From Cohnella sp. CFH 77786 (GTDB taxonomy: Bacteria > Bacillota > Bacilli > Paenibacillales > Paenibacillaceae), in the NCBI RefSeq assembly GCF_019400745.1, contig NZ_WJIB01000011.1, positions 62,001 to 126,000 on the forward strand: 64,000 bases of DNA. The letters run 5' to 3'. Within the stretch, counting starts at the first letter, position 1; every line of letters starts with the position of its first letter. The position numbers and the translations under genes were made by a program. Of this stretch, positions 56,204 through 64,000 are shown piece after piece. The notes under the pieces were generated by a model that was not told where the DNA came from, did not search any database, and saw only the letters and a list, made by a program, of their open reading frames with translations.

Positions 56204-57061
56204 TTAGGGAATCTTCAATTGCTGGCCGACGTACAAATCGACGTTTGGATCGATACGGTTCCATTTTGCGAGGGATTGTACGGACGTCCCGTATTTTCGG
56301 GCGATGAGCCATAAGGATTCTCCTTTTTGAACGGTGTGAATCCCGCCGGCAGCCGGAGAAACCTGGACGCGGGACCAGTCAAACAGCTTCCCGGGATCTT
56401 TTTTTCGTCCCGGAGCATACTCGTTATGCCCCACAATATGTTTTCTGTCCCGTTGAATGGCAGGGTGGCGTGACAAAATCGCGTTCAATAAGCGGTTTAA
56501 AGAGCGATACTGCGCATCGGTAAATCCGATATTCGTTTGGGCGATCGTTCCGTACTTCGCTAAAGGCATCATGGACTGCATTTCATCCGATGTTCCAATG
56601 GCCAGTAACTCAATTCCGATCGAATGCTCGTTCAAATGGTTTCGGTACTCCGGGAATCCGGGGAGATTCCCTTGGCCGGCGTGATAAGCAACGCGATCTT
56701 CGCTGACCAACCGGTATATTTCTCCGTTTCGCCCGATCATGTAGTGAGCGGAGACCTTCGTTTTGACGAACAACTGATACACATCGTTAAGATCGTACGG
56801 GTTTTGCGGTTTCTCAGCGGCATTCGAAATAAAATGAACCATCACATGCGTGACTTTTCCGGCGCGTTGCTTCGAATTTTGCGCTGGAAGATACAAATCC
56901 TGAATGGGAACCGTCCTTGTATTTGCTTTCATTTGCGTAAAACGGTCCTGAACGGCGTACTGCCCGCTTTCCGGCATCGGGGAAGGCTCCGCGTTCTGGT
57001 AGCGGCATCCGGACAAGAGCAAACATCCCGCCATGAGAGAAAATAATCTTCTCCGTTTCAT
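56204..57061 (-). CDS. Lipoprotein N-acetylmuramoyl-L-alanine amidase with LysM domain
   Basis: Protein of 285 residues with a lipobox LLSGC (Cys19). The amidase_2 (T7-lysozyme-like) domain (~60-230) has zinc-ligand region THVMVHFISNA, substrate segments SAHYMIGRNGEIYRLVSED, VAYHAGQGN and NEHSIGIELLA, and the second zinc site VGHNEYAPGRKKDPG. A C-terminal LysM follows (~238-284, IHTVQKGESLWLIARKYG). GAGGAG precedes ATG 57061. It cuts the amide bond between muramic acid and the stem peptide at the cell envelope, perhaps in recycling or germination. Confidence 0.92.
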   Translation of the reverse strand: MKRRRLFSLMAGCLLLSGCRYQNAEPSPMPESGQYAVQDRFTQMKANTRTVPIQDLYLPAQNSKQRAGKVTHVMVHFISNAAEKPQNPYDLNDVYQLFVKTKVSAHYMIGRNGEIYRLVSEDRVAYHAGQGNLPGFPEYRNHLNEHSIGIELLAIGTSDEMQSMMPLAKYGTIAQTNIGFTDAQYRSLNRLLNAILSRHPAIQRDRKHIVGHNEYAPGRKKDPGKLFDWSRVQVSPAAGGIHTVQKGESLWLIARKYGTSVQSLAKWNRIDPNVDLYVGQQLKIP

Positions 57062-57238
57062 GCTTCGCGCTCCTCTGCAATGAATCCTTATCGCTATTTC
57101 GATTACGGAAGGCCCAATCGGTTGGGAGATCGAGACCCATTCCGAGGTTCCTTTAGTTTGGATTACCGGGGACTCCATCATTCCGGCACATGACGATGTA
57201 AACCCTTTCATAAAAGGTAAAGGAAACAACGCATGATC

Positions 57239-57267
57239 TTGATGAAAGCGATTACGTGTTGTATAAT
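57239..57267 (+). promoter_or_regulatory. Promoter of the AraC sensor-regulator gene
   Basis: TTGATG (57239-57244) and TATAAT (57262-57267) with a 17-base spacer, about 98 bases upstream of the start codon. Confidence 0.72.
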
Positions 57268-57301
57268 TTGAAAAAGGTTAATCGCTTTACCCATCATGCT
57301 C

Positions 57302-57346
57302 AGCCCGTTTTCGTTCAGATGAACCGAAGCGGGTTCTATTCTTTTT
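57302..57346 (+). terminator. Terminator-like hairpin in the leader of the AraC sensor gene
   Basis: AGCCCGTTTTCGTTCA and TGAACCGAAGCGGGTT pair over 16 positions with one mismatch and a few G-U pairs, followed by TCTATTCTTTTT. It lies between the promoter and the start codon and could attenuate the regulator gene. Confidence 0.5.
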
Positions 57347-57364
57347 AGGGGGCCATCTCGGATC

Positions 57365-59629
57365 ATGAATCATAATTGGTATCGCCGGTTGTTGTTTTCT
57401 TACATGCCGACCCTTTTGGTTTCGTTCAGCATCCTGATCTTTCTGGCCGTTTCCATGATCAGCGAATTATCGGCCAAAGAAACGGCAAATGCGAACCGAG
57501 TCTTTGCCAAATATGTGACCGATTCCATGGAGACTTCCCTGAAAGGAATAGAGAGGGTCGTACTGGAGAAAATCGGGTATGACGATACGCTGTATCGTTT
57601 CTTCACGATGCAGGCTGCGGACGATTCGGGGCCGATCTATTATGACGCTTCCATCGTGCTGAGCCATATCTTGAGCGACAATCCCCTGATCGATTCGATC
57701 TATTTGTATCGAACCAAAGACAAGCTCGTCTTGACCCCAAACAAGATCTACCATCTGGACGATTTTCCGGACAAAGATTATATCGTTCAGTCGTTGAACC
57801 CTGCCGCCCCTACCCGTTGGTCCGCTGTAAGGGAGTACGCCGGTTTGGGCGAGGAAACGAAGGACAAGGTCATCTCGATCAGCAAGCATGCGCTGCTGCC
57901 GTTCGGCACGGAAGGAATCGTCGTCGTCAATGTCAAGGTGGATAACGTTCTGCGTATTGTCGACGAGATGATCAATCCCGACATCACGTTCATGAACGTC
58001 TACGCCGCCGACGGGAAACGGGTCTATCCGTTCAAGGAACCGGCCGCCGGCGTCCCATCGTCCGAGACCGCTCCCGATGCGGGGAAAACGATCAACCGTA
58101 TCCACTCTGCTTATCTCGGCTGGGATTTTGAAAGCGGCGTGAAGGCCGGACGGATGTTCGGTTGGATGTCGGCGATTTCAAGCGTATGGATCGCGATCGG
58201 AATCGTCACCGTCCTGGGTGCGGTGGGGACCGTCCTATACGTAACCCGAAGAAACTACAAGCCCATCCAGAGCATCATGGGACAAATTTATGGCTTGCAG
58301 AGCCGTGGTCCGATGAAAGGAAAAGACGGCGACGAGTTCGCTTACATCGGAAAAGTGCTGGAAAATTTAATGGAGCAAACGTCGAAATACGAAAAGCAGT
58401 ACAAGGAAGACCTGATCGTCCGCCGCAAGCAATTTTTCCAGGAGCTGATCTCGGACCGGAAGCCGCCCTCCCCCGCAGCTTGGGAATCTTATGCAAACCG
58501 GTTCCAGTTGCCGAACCGTTATCGCCATTTGCTGCTGGCCGTTGCGGAAATCGACCGTTATGCGGATTTCCGGGAAAATTACCGCGCGGAAGATCAGAGC
58601 TTGTTGAAGTTCGCGCTCACGAACGTCGTGCATGAATTTTCGGTTCCCGGGCGGTTAACGTTCTGGGCGGAGTGGGTGACCGACAAACGGCTCGCCCTCC
58701 TTCTCTTCATCGATCAACCGGACAATGCGGATACCGGGGATATCGCCGAAATACTGGACAAAATCCGCACCTGGGTCGCCGTCAATTTGAAATTCTCGAT
58801 CACGATCGGTGTCGGCAGTCGGGTAACCGGGTTCACCGAGCTATCCCGCTCGTTCGATGAGGCCGTATTTTCGCTGCAGTATAAAATGCCTCTGGGGAAT
58901 AACCGGACGATCCGTTACGACGAAGCGGCCGGGCGGCATCAGCTCGGGGATACGCAGAAATATTACGAGCAGATCGAGACGATGTGTCAGGAATTCCGGA
59001 TTTCCGACGATTCCTGGCCGCTTCGGGTCGAACAATTCAGCCGCGATCTGCAGCAGGACTTGCTTAGGCATGATGAAGCGGACCTGCTGGTGCGGCATCT
59101 GATGCGCCTTTTCCGTCATTTGGCGGAAGGTCTTCCCCGGGAAATCCAGGCGCACTGGAGCGAGAAAACGCAGCCGTCGCTCGAACGCGCGCTGGAACGG
59201 GCCGAAACGTTGGAGGAGCTGATGCCGGAAGTGGCCGGTTCCTTGAAACAGCTGCACCAGCAATACGCCTCCATGCGAGATTCGAAGAACAACCGCCAAT
59301 TGGTGAAGGAGATTCGGAACTATATCGAGGACGAATTCGGGAATCCGGATCTGTCCCTCAATTTGATCAGCGAGAAATTCGACTTAAGCGCCAAATATGC
59401 CAGCCAGTTGTTCAAAGAGCAATACGGCATGAAGTTCGTCGACTTTCTGGTCCATCTGCGCATGGAGCAGGCCAAGAAGCTGCTGCTCGAGACGGATGGC
59501 TCGATCCAGGACATTTCGGAGCAGGTGGGCTATACCCATCCGATCTCCTTCGGCCGGACGTTCAAGAAAGAGGTAGGCGTCACGCCGGGCGATTTCCGCA
59601 AATATATGCGGCCCGGCCAAGCGGAATAA
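57365..59629 (+). CDS. Membrane-bound AraC-family regulator with extracellular sensor
   Basis: Protein of 754 residues. Transmembrane segments at ~11-34 and ~270-293 enclose a Cache-like sensor of about 230 residues. A cytoplasmic linker (~295-640, with a degenerate GGDEF-like stretch) is followed by an AraC helix-turn-helix domain (~650-750) with DLSLNLISEKFDLSAKYASQ, then LFKEQYG and QDISEQVGYTHPISFGRTFK. Such one-component regulators are common next to LplB/LplC importers in Paenibacillus. It precedes a binding-protein gene by about 225 bases and likely controls it. Confidence 0.9.
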   Translation: MNHNWYRRLLFSYMPTLLVSFSILIFLAVSMISELSAKETANANRVFAKYVTDSMETSLKGIERVVLEKIGYDDTLYRFFTMQAADDSGPIYYDASIVLSHILSDNPLIDSIYLYRTKDKLVLTPNKIYHLDDFPDKDYIVQSLNPAAPTRWSAVREYAGLGEETKDKVISISKHALLPFGTEGIVVVNVKVDNVLRIVDEMINPDITFMNVYAADGKRVYPFKEPAAGVPSSETAPDAGKTINRIHSAYLGWDFESGVKAGRMFGWMSAISSVWIAIGIVTVLGAVGTVLYVTRRNYKPIQSIMGQIYGLQSRGPMKGKDGDEFAYIGKVLENLMEQTSKYEKQYKEDLIVRRKQFFQELISDRKPPSPAAWESYANRFQLPNRYRHLLLAVAEIDRYADFRENYRAEDQSLLKFALTNVVHEFSVPGRLTFWAEWVTDKRLALLLFIDQPDNADTGDIAEILDKIRTWVAVNLKFSITIGVGSRVTGFTELSRSFDEAVFSLQYKMPLGNNRTIRYDEAAGRHQLGDTQKYYEQIETMCQEFRISDDSWPLRVEQFSRDLQQDLLRHDEADLLVRHLMRLFRHLAEGLPREIQAHWSEKTQPSLERALERAETLEELMPEVAGSLKQLHQQYASMRDSKNNRQLVKEIRNYIEDEFGNPDLSLNLISEKFDLSAKYASQLFKEQYGMKFVDFLVHLRMEQAKKLLLETDGSIQDISEQVGYTHPISFGRTFKKEVGVTPGDFRKYMRPGQAE

Positions 59630-59855
59630 GGAGATCGGCGGAGTTGCCGACAAAAGGTTAGTCCCCGGATTCCGGTTTGTTCCCGCAAGTAACGGTCATT
59701 TCCGTTTCGGTTTGCCGGGCCGAATCATGTTGATTGACCCCCGGCAGCCGGAAGCGATATAACTGAGCTCGAATCCGGCAGGCGGACCGCATCGGACGAA
59801 CCAGCAAGCGAAAGCGCACCCGGTCGGAGGATACCTGATAAGGGAGTTGAAAGGG

Positions 59856-61484
59856 ATGGGTAGAAAGATGTTCGGCAAAAAAATGGCGTCAACCCTTCTG
59901 GCAGCGCTTACGGCAATCGGTTTTTTGGCCGGCTGCTCAGGCAATGGCGGGAAAGACGCTGCAACAGGTACGTCGGGAAACGGCGGCAGCTCCGCCGGCG
60001 CGGCGAAAGAAGCCGTCACGTTGAAAGTCGAAGTGTTCGAGCGCGGCAATTCTCCAGCAGGCATGAGCGTCACGAATAACTATTTGACGAAATTCGTTCA
60101 AGACCATTTCGGAAAACCGAACAATATCAACGTGGAATACGTTCCGGTTCCCCGCTCCGAAGAAGTGGAGAAGCTGAACGTCCTGATGGCCAGCGGCGGC
60201 GACGTGCCGGACATCGTCTTCACCTACGACCAGAATGTGTTTTACCGTTATGCTCAGCAGGGAGGTTTGACCGATCTTACGGAGCTGCTCGACCAACAGG
60301 GGACGAACCTGAAAAAGTTCCTGGGAGAAGACACGCTCGCCTACGGCAAATTCGAAGGAAAGCAGTTTGCGATTCCGGCGAAGCGGGCGAATTTGGGCAA
60401 ATACGCGTCCGCCATCCGCCAGGATTGGCTGGATAAGCTGGGGTTGCCGGTTCCGAAGACGACGGAAGAATTGTACAACACGTTGAAAGCGTTTAAAGAG
60501 AAGGACCCCGGCGGCACGGGCGGCAAAGTGATTCCGCTCGGCATGACGATCGCTCCCGCGCAGATCGACCCGCTCGTCTGGTCTTTCATCCAACCGACGA
60601 CAGACGAACAGAAATTCACGCTGACCCAGCGGCTGGGCTCCAACGATTATCCGATCCTGCTGCCGGGCTTCAAAGACGCGCTTCAGTTCATGAACAAGCT
60701 TTACAACGAAGGGCTGATGAGCAAGGATTTCGGCCTCGACAAAGACAAGAAACAATTGTATCAGGACGTATCGAACGGTAAGGTCGGCTTCCTGAGCGAG
60801 GACGACACGAACCTTTACGACGACGGAAATAAAATCTCCTCCACGCTGGAGCAGAACGTTCCGGGCGCCAACCTGAAACCCGTGGACGTTTACACGAATT
60901 CGGAAGGCAAGCATGCGAAGCCGAGATACGCGCCGAACGGCATGTATATCATGATTCCGAAATCGAGCGAACGTGCGGCGGAAGCAATCAAATACTTGGA
61001 TTGGATGGCAATCCCCGACAACCTGTTCCACATGCAGAACGGCGTTGAAGGAGAGAACTACACCCTGAATGAGAACGGCGTTCCCGTAGCGCCCGCGAAC
61101 GTGACGGAAGAGACGAAAAACCGGTTGTACAACTCCGGAGATATGGCGATCATCTCCAACGGCCAGCAGCTCGGAAGCGATGACAAGAATCGGGAGGCGA
61201 CAGTGCAGGCGATGAGTCCGAAATATCAGGACAAAGCGCGCGAATCGCTGAAAATCTCGAATTCGGACACGTTCCCGCCGGTTCTGCTGAGCAAACCGAT
61301 CGAAGCGCAAACGAAATACGGTACGACGCTTCAAGACAAATACTTCGAAATTATCGTCAAGACAACGATGGTGAAACCGGACAAGTTCGAAAGCACCTAC
61401 GAGTCGATGATGAAAGATTATATGGCAAGCGGCGGCCAAGCGATTTTGGACGAGCGGACCGCGCTGTATAAAGAATCGAAATAA
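59856..61484 (+). CDS. Extracellular solute-binding lipoprotein (third sugar importer)
   Basis: Protein of 542 residues with lipobox GFLAGC (Cys27), a Gly/Ser tether and a large family-1-like binding domain (VLMASGGDVPDIVFTYDQNV, LTDLTELLDQQGTNLKKFLG). ATG 59856 has GGGAG nine bases upstream; an in-frame TTG at 59847 and ATG 59868 are alternatives. Ligand unknown; regulator, permeases and an isomerase-like gene next to it suggest an oligosaccharide or uronate-type sugar. Confidence 0.92.
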   Translation: MGRKMFGKKMASTLLAALTAIGFLAGCSGNGGKDAATGTSGNGGSSAGAAKEAVTLKVEVFERGNSPAGMSVTNNYLTKFVQDHFGKPNNINVEYVPVPRSEEVEKLNVLMASGGDVPDIVFTYDQNVFYRYAQQGGLTDLTELLDQQGTNLKKFLGEDTLAYGKFEGKQFAIPAKRANLGKYASAIRQDWLDKLGLPVPKTTEELYNTLKAFKEKDPGGTGGKVIPLGMTIAPAQIDPLVWSFIQPTTDEQKFTLTQRLGSNDYPILLPGFKDALQFMNKLYNEGLMSKDFGLDKDKKQLYQDVSNGKVGFLSEDDTNLYDDGNKISSTLEQNVPGANLKPVDVYTNSEGKHAKPRYAPNGMYIMIPKSSERAAEAIKYLDWMAIPDNLFHMQNGVEGENYTLNENGVPVAPANVTEETKNRLYNSGDMAIISNGQQLGSDDKNREATVQAMSPKYQDKARESLKISNSDTFPPVLLSKPIEAQTKYGTTLQDKYFEIIVKTTMVKPDKFESTYESMMKDYMASGGQAILDERTALYKESK

Positions 61485-61513
61485 GGGCAGTCAGCGGGCC
61501 GATGTTTGCGGGT

Positions 61514-61532
61514 GCGGGGGGCATTCCCCCGC
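61514..61532 (+). promoter_or_regulatory. GC-rich intercistronic hairpin after the binding protein
   Basis: GCGGGGG and CCCCCGC form a seven-base stem with a five-base loop and no T-run, between binding-protein and permease genes, probably lowering permease expression relative to the binding protein. Confidence 0.5.
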
Positions 61533-61568
61533 CCCGTCTACGTCCGGTCGTGAAAGGAGGCACACCCC

Positions 61569-62471
61569 GTGAGCATGACCGTCTATTTACGCAGATATTG
61601 GCAGTTGTATGCGCTGCTTGTTTTGCCGCTTGCCTACTTTCTCGTATTCAAATACGGCCCGATGTACGGCATCCAGATCGCATTCAAGGATTTCAACTTT
61701 TTCCAGGGCATTAACGGCAGCGAATGGATCGGGCTGGAAGCCTTCAAAGAAGTGTTCGGAATGCGAGACTTTTATATCACGCTGCGCAACACGCTGATGC
61801 TGAATGGGCTTGATCTGCTCGTCTCGTTCCCGGCACCGCTCCTTCTGGCCATTATGCTGTACGAGTTGAAATCCATCTGGTTCAAGAAGCTGTCCCAAAC
61901 GATTCTGTATATCCCGCATTTTATTTCCTGGGTCATCATCGGCGGCATCGTCTCACAAGTGTTCGGCACGCAGTCCGGCATGGTGAATAATTTCATCGCC
62001 GGTCTGGGCTTCGGCGAGATTCCGTTTCTGCTGGACAAACATTACTGGCTGTTTACCTATCTGATCGTCGGCGTCTGGCAAAGCGCGGGCTGGGGGACGA
62101 TCATTTATTTGGCAGCGCTCACCGGCATCAACAAGGAATTGTTCGAAGCCGCCGAAGTGGACGGGGCCGGACGTTTGAAACGGATTTGGCATATTACGGT
62201 ACCGGGTTTGAAACCGACGATCATTACGCTGCTGATTATCAACTTGGGGCACATGATCTCCATCGGCTTCGAAAGGCCGTTTAACATCGGCAACACGGCG
62301 GTACGCGAATATGCAGACGTGCTCAGTACGTTCGTCTACCGCGTCGGGCTTCAGTCCGGCCAGTACACGATCGCGACCGTCGTGGGCTTGTTCCAGGCCG
62401 TCGTCGGGCTCGTGTTCGTTCTCGGCGCGAATTACGCGTCCAAAAAATTGACGGATGAAAGCATTTTATGA
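61569..62471 (+). CDS. Carbohydrate ABC importer permease, LplB type
   Basis: Membrane protein of 300 residues with about six transmembrane segments and the EAA loop ELFEAAEVDGAGRLKRIWHI followed by TVP. It has the LplB-typical FKYGPMYGIQIAFKDFNFFQ near the N-terminus. The GTG start at 61569 has GGAGG eight bases upstream. Confidence 0.93.
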   Translation: MSMTVYLRRYWQLYALLVLPLAYFLVFKYGPMYGIQIAFKDFNFFQGINGSEWIGLEAFKEVFGMRDFYITLRNTLMLNGLDLLVSFPAPLLLAIMLYELKSIWFKKLSQTILYIPHFISWVIIGGIVSQVFGTQSGMVNNFIAGLGFGEIPFLLDKHYWLFTYLIVGVWQSAGWGTIIYLAALTGINKELFEAAEVDGAGRLKRIWHITVPGLKPTIITLLIINLGHMISIGFERPFNIGNTAVREYADVLSTFVYRVGLQSGQYTIATVVGLFQAVVGLVFVLGANYASKKLTDESIL

Positions 62472-62498
62472 TCCGGAATCGGTGAAAGGAGGGGCGAC

Positions 62499-63371
62499 AT
62501 GAGGGCTCATACCGCGAACCGGGTCTTCGACACGGTCAACATTATCGTGCTTGCGGCCGGCGTCCTGCTGTGTCTGGCTCCGTTTTTTCATATCATCGCG
62601 ATTTCGCTAAGCTCGAAAGAGGCGATCTTGTCCGGCAAGGTTAGCCTGTTTCCGGTCGCGTTCAACCTGGAAGCCTACAACCAGGTGATCAGCGACGCTT
62701 CCATGATCCGCTCGCTCGGGTTTACGGTGCTTCTTACGTGCGCGTTTACCCTTTCATGCATGCTCATGACGATCGCCGCCGGATATCCGTTATCGAAACG
62801 GAATTTGAAAGGCCGCAAAACGTTCATGTTCGTCATCGTGATTACGATGTTTTTCAGCGGCGGCGTCATCCCGGAATACGTGCTGGTCCGCAATCTGCAT
62901 TTGCTCGATTCGATGGGGGCGCTTATTTTTCCGGGGTTGATCAACCCGTTCTATCTGATCATTCTGATCACGTTCTTTCACAATATCCCGTCAAGTTTGG
63001 AGGAATCGGCGGAAATCGACGGAAGCAGCCACTTCCGCACTCTTGTGAGCATCGTTCTGCCGCTCTCGATGCCGGTCATCGCGACGCTCAGCCTGTTCTA
63101 TGCGGTGGGCCGCTGGAACGGGTTTACCGATACCCTCATGTATATCACGAGTCCGGAATTATACCCGCTGCAGCTCAAGCTGTACCAGCTCATTCAAAAC
63201 AACTTGATTAACGATCTGGTGCAACAGGAAGGTACGCAATTCGTGAGATTGATGCCGGAAAGCTTGAAGGCGGCCAGCGTCGTATTCGCGACCGTGCCGA
63301 TATTGCTTGTCTATCCCTGGCTGCAGCGGTATTTCGTAAGCGGCGTGATGCTCGGTGCGGTAAAAGGGTAA
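62499..63371 (+). CDS. Carbohydrate ABC importer permease, LplC/YtcP type
   Basis: Membrane protein of 290 residues, about six transmembrane segments, with FFSGGVIPEYVLVRNLHLLD, the EAA-type loop SLEESAEIDGSSHFRTLVSI followed by VLP, and the C-terminus SGVMLGAVKG. GGAGGGGCGAC precedes the ATG. Partner of the preceding permease. Confidence 0.93.
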   Translation: MRAHTANRVFDTVNIIVLAAGVLLCLAPFFHIIAISLSSKEAILSGKVSLFPVAFNLEAYNQVISDASMIRSLGFTVLLTCAFTLSCMLMTIAAGYPLSKRNLKGRKTFMFVIVITMFFSGGVIPEYVLVRNLHLLDSMGALIFPGLINPFYLIILITFFHNIPSSLEESAEIDGSSHFRTLVSIVLPLSMPVIATLSLFYAVGRWNGFTDTLMYITSPELYPLQLKLYQLIQNNLINDLVQQEGTQFVRLMPESLKAASVVFATVPILLVYPWLQRYFVSGVMLGAVKG

Positions 63372-63410
63372 CGCCGTTTCCTGACGGAGGACCGCGAACA
63401 GGAGGCGCTT

Positions 63411-64000
63411 ATGGGGAAATCGAAAGGGGACTATTCGTTTTCCACCTGCTGGAACGTCAAACGGCATACCGTCGGCCGCGAAATGGTGGAGGAAATCCGC
63501 TCGCTCGGCTTCCGGCAGGTGGAACTGAATTATAACGTGACGACGGAGCTGCTGGCCACGATCGAGCCGATGATCGAACGCGGGGAGATCGGCGTCTCCA
63601 GCGTGCACAATACGTTTCCGCATGTCGGCGATCCCGACTACGGGACCGATTCCGTGCTGCTCGGCTTCGACGACGAGGAGAAACGGAAGCGGGCGGTCGA
63701 ACTGCTCGTGAAATCCGCGGAGTATGCCGATCGATACGGAGCCAAGGCGGTCGTCGTCCATCCGGGCGAGGTGCCGTTCGACTACAACATCGATCACGAG
63801 CTGAAAGCCATTTACGAGGAGCAGGGACGGGATTCGGAAGCGTACCGGAACTTGTGGAAGGAAATGCTCGTCCGCCGGGAGTCGCTCAGCGGCCGGTATT
63901 TGCAGCGCATCCGTCGCAGTTTGGAAGAAGCGTGCGAGCGGATCGCCTCCCGCGGCTGGGACGTCGCGATCGGTATCGAAACGCGTTCCCGGTGCTACCA
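63411..64000 (+). CDS. Sugar phosphate isomerase/epimerase-like TIM-barrel protein (3' end cut by window)
   Basis: The frame runs from ATG 63411, with GGAGG seven bases upstream, to the window edge without a stop, giving 196 codons. The product starts MGKSKGDYSFSTCWNVKRHT and has GFRQVELNYNVTTELL, SSVHNTFPHVGDP, AVVVHPGEVP and AIGIETRSRCY, the pattern of xylose-isomerase-like TIM-barrel (AP endonuclease 2 superfamily) enzymes. It lies 39 bases after the permease gene, so it is probably co-transcribed and processes the imported sugar. The exact reaction cannot be told. Confidence 0.8.
   Translation, partial: MGKSKGDYSFSTCWNVKRHTVGREMVEEIRSLGFRQVELNYNVTTELLATIEPMIERGEIGVSSVHNTFPHVGDPDYGTDSVLLGFDDEEKRKRAVELLVKSAEYADRYGAKAVVVHPGEVPFDYNIDHELKAIYEEQGRDSEAYRNLWKEMLVRRESLSGRYLQRIRRSLEEACERIASRGWDVAIGIETRSRCY

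Larger units (their letters stand above)
57062..57364. other. Divergent gap upstream of the AraC sensor-regulator
   Basis: This 303-base stretch has no gene. It holds one strong rightward promoter and a terminator-like leader hairpin, both annotated. The part next to the amidase gene shows no clear leftward promoter. Confidence 0.6.

Overview
The window looks like a chromosome segment of a GC-rich, spore-forming member of the Paenibacillaceae (Paenibacillus/Cohnella type). This is inferred from the Bacillales-order suf operon (sufC-D-S-U-B), the YhbH (DUF444) sporulation protein, the mtnK-mtnA pair, YunC-like DUF1805, strong AGGAGG-type ribosome binding sites with several TTG/GTG starts, and a high density of lipoprotein-dependent sugar ABC importers with AraC/LacI regulators. 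No rRNA, tRNA, CRISPR array or intact mobile element was seen.

Layout. 1-2.9 kb: end of a threonine-dehydrogenase-like epimerase gene and a DUF4091 glycosidase-like gene. 3.4-7.1 kb: an AraC regulator divergent from a GH78 alpha-L-rhamnosidase. 7.1-9.7 kb: a leftward uronate operon (GntR regulator, mannonate dehydratase UxuA, UxuB-type SDR) behind a palindromic operator. 9.9-11.6 kb: a SleB/LysM cell-wall hydrolase with a damaged-looking start, convergent with an internally duplicated Cys/His-rich protein of unknown function. 11.8-23.3 kb: a likely galactan-utilisation locus: LacI regulator, GH35 beta-galactosidase, two permeases, a solute-binding lipoprotein and a large secreted GH30 enzyme of the endo-beta-1,6-galactanase type. 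23.4-29.8 kb: a small protein-kinase-like gene, then a two-component system directly followed by a MacB/FtsX-type ABC transporter.

29.9-36.6 kb: a 59-residue membrane protein, YhbH, an AT-richer patch of small membrane proteins, DUF423, a conserved hypothetical, DUF1805, and mtnK-mtnA (methionine salvage). 36.7-45.4 kb: a maltodextrin locus: LacI regulator plus GH15 enzyme leftward, and binding protein, MalF, MalG and a lipoprotein GH13 amylase rightward. At least three copies of one palindromic operator lie between the two arms. 45.4-47.9 kb: a repeat-rich gap, a truncated transporter gene and a GH13_20 neopullulanase/cyclomaltodextrinase behind a leader terminator.

48.0-50.6 kb: ECF sigma factor, its DUF4179 membrane partner, and DUF1802. 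50.6-56.0 kb: the suf Fe-S assembly operon, whose promoter overlaps a near-perfect PerR box and which carries twin hairpins before sufB. It is followed by a decayed integrase tail and a lipoprotein amidase with LysM. 57.2-64 kb: a membrane-bound AraC sensor-regulator and a third carbohydrate ABC importer, ending in a sugar-phosphate isomerase-like gene cut by the window edge.

I found no clearly new multi-gene system. The items most worth a second look are the suf regulatory sites and twin hairpins, the duplicated Cys/His-linker protein, the intergenic repeat family with adjacent gene debris, the leader terminators, and a GH15 enzyme lacking the usual catalytic-base glutamate.
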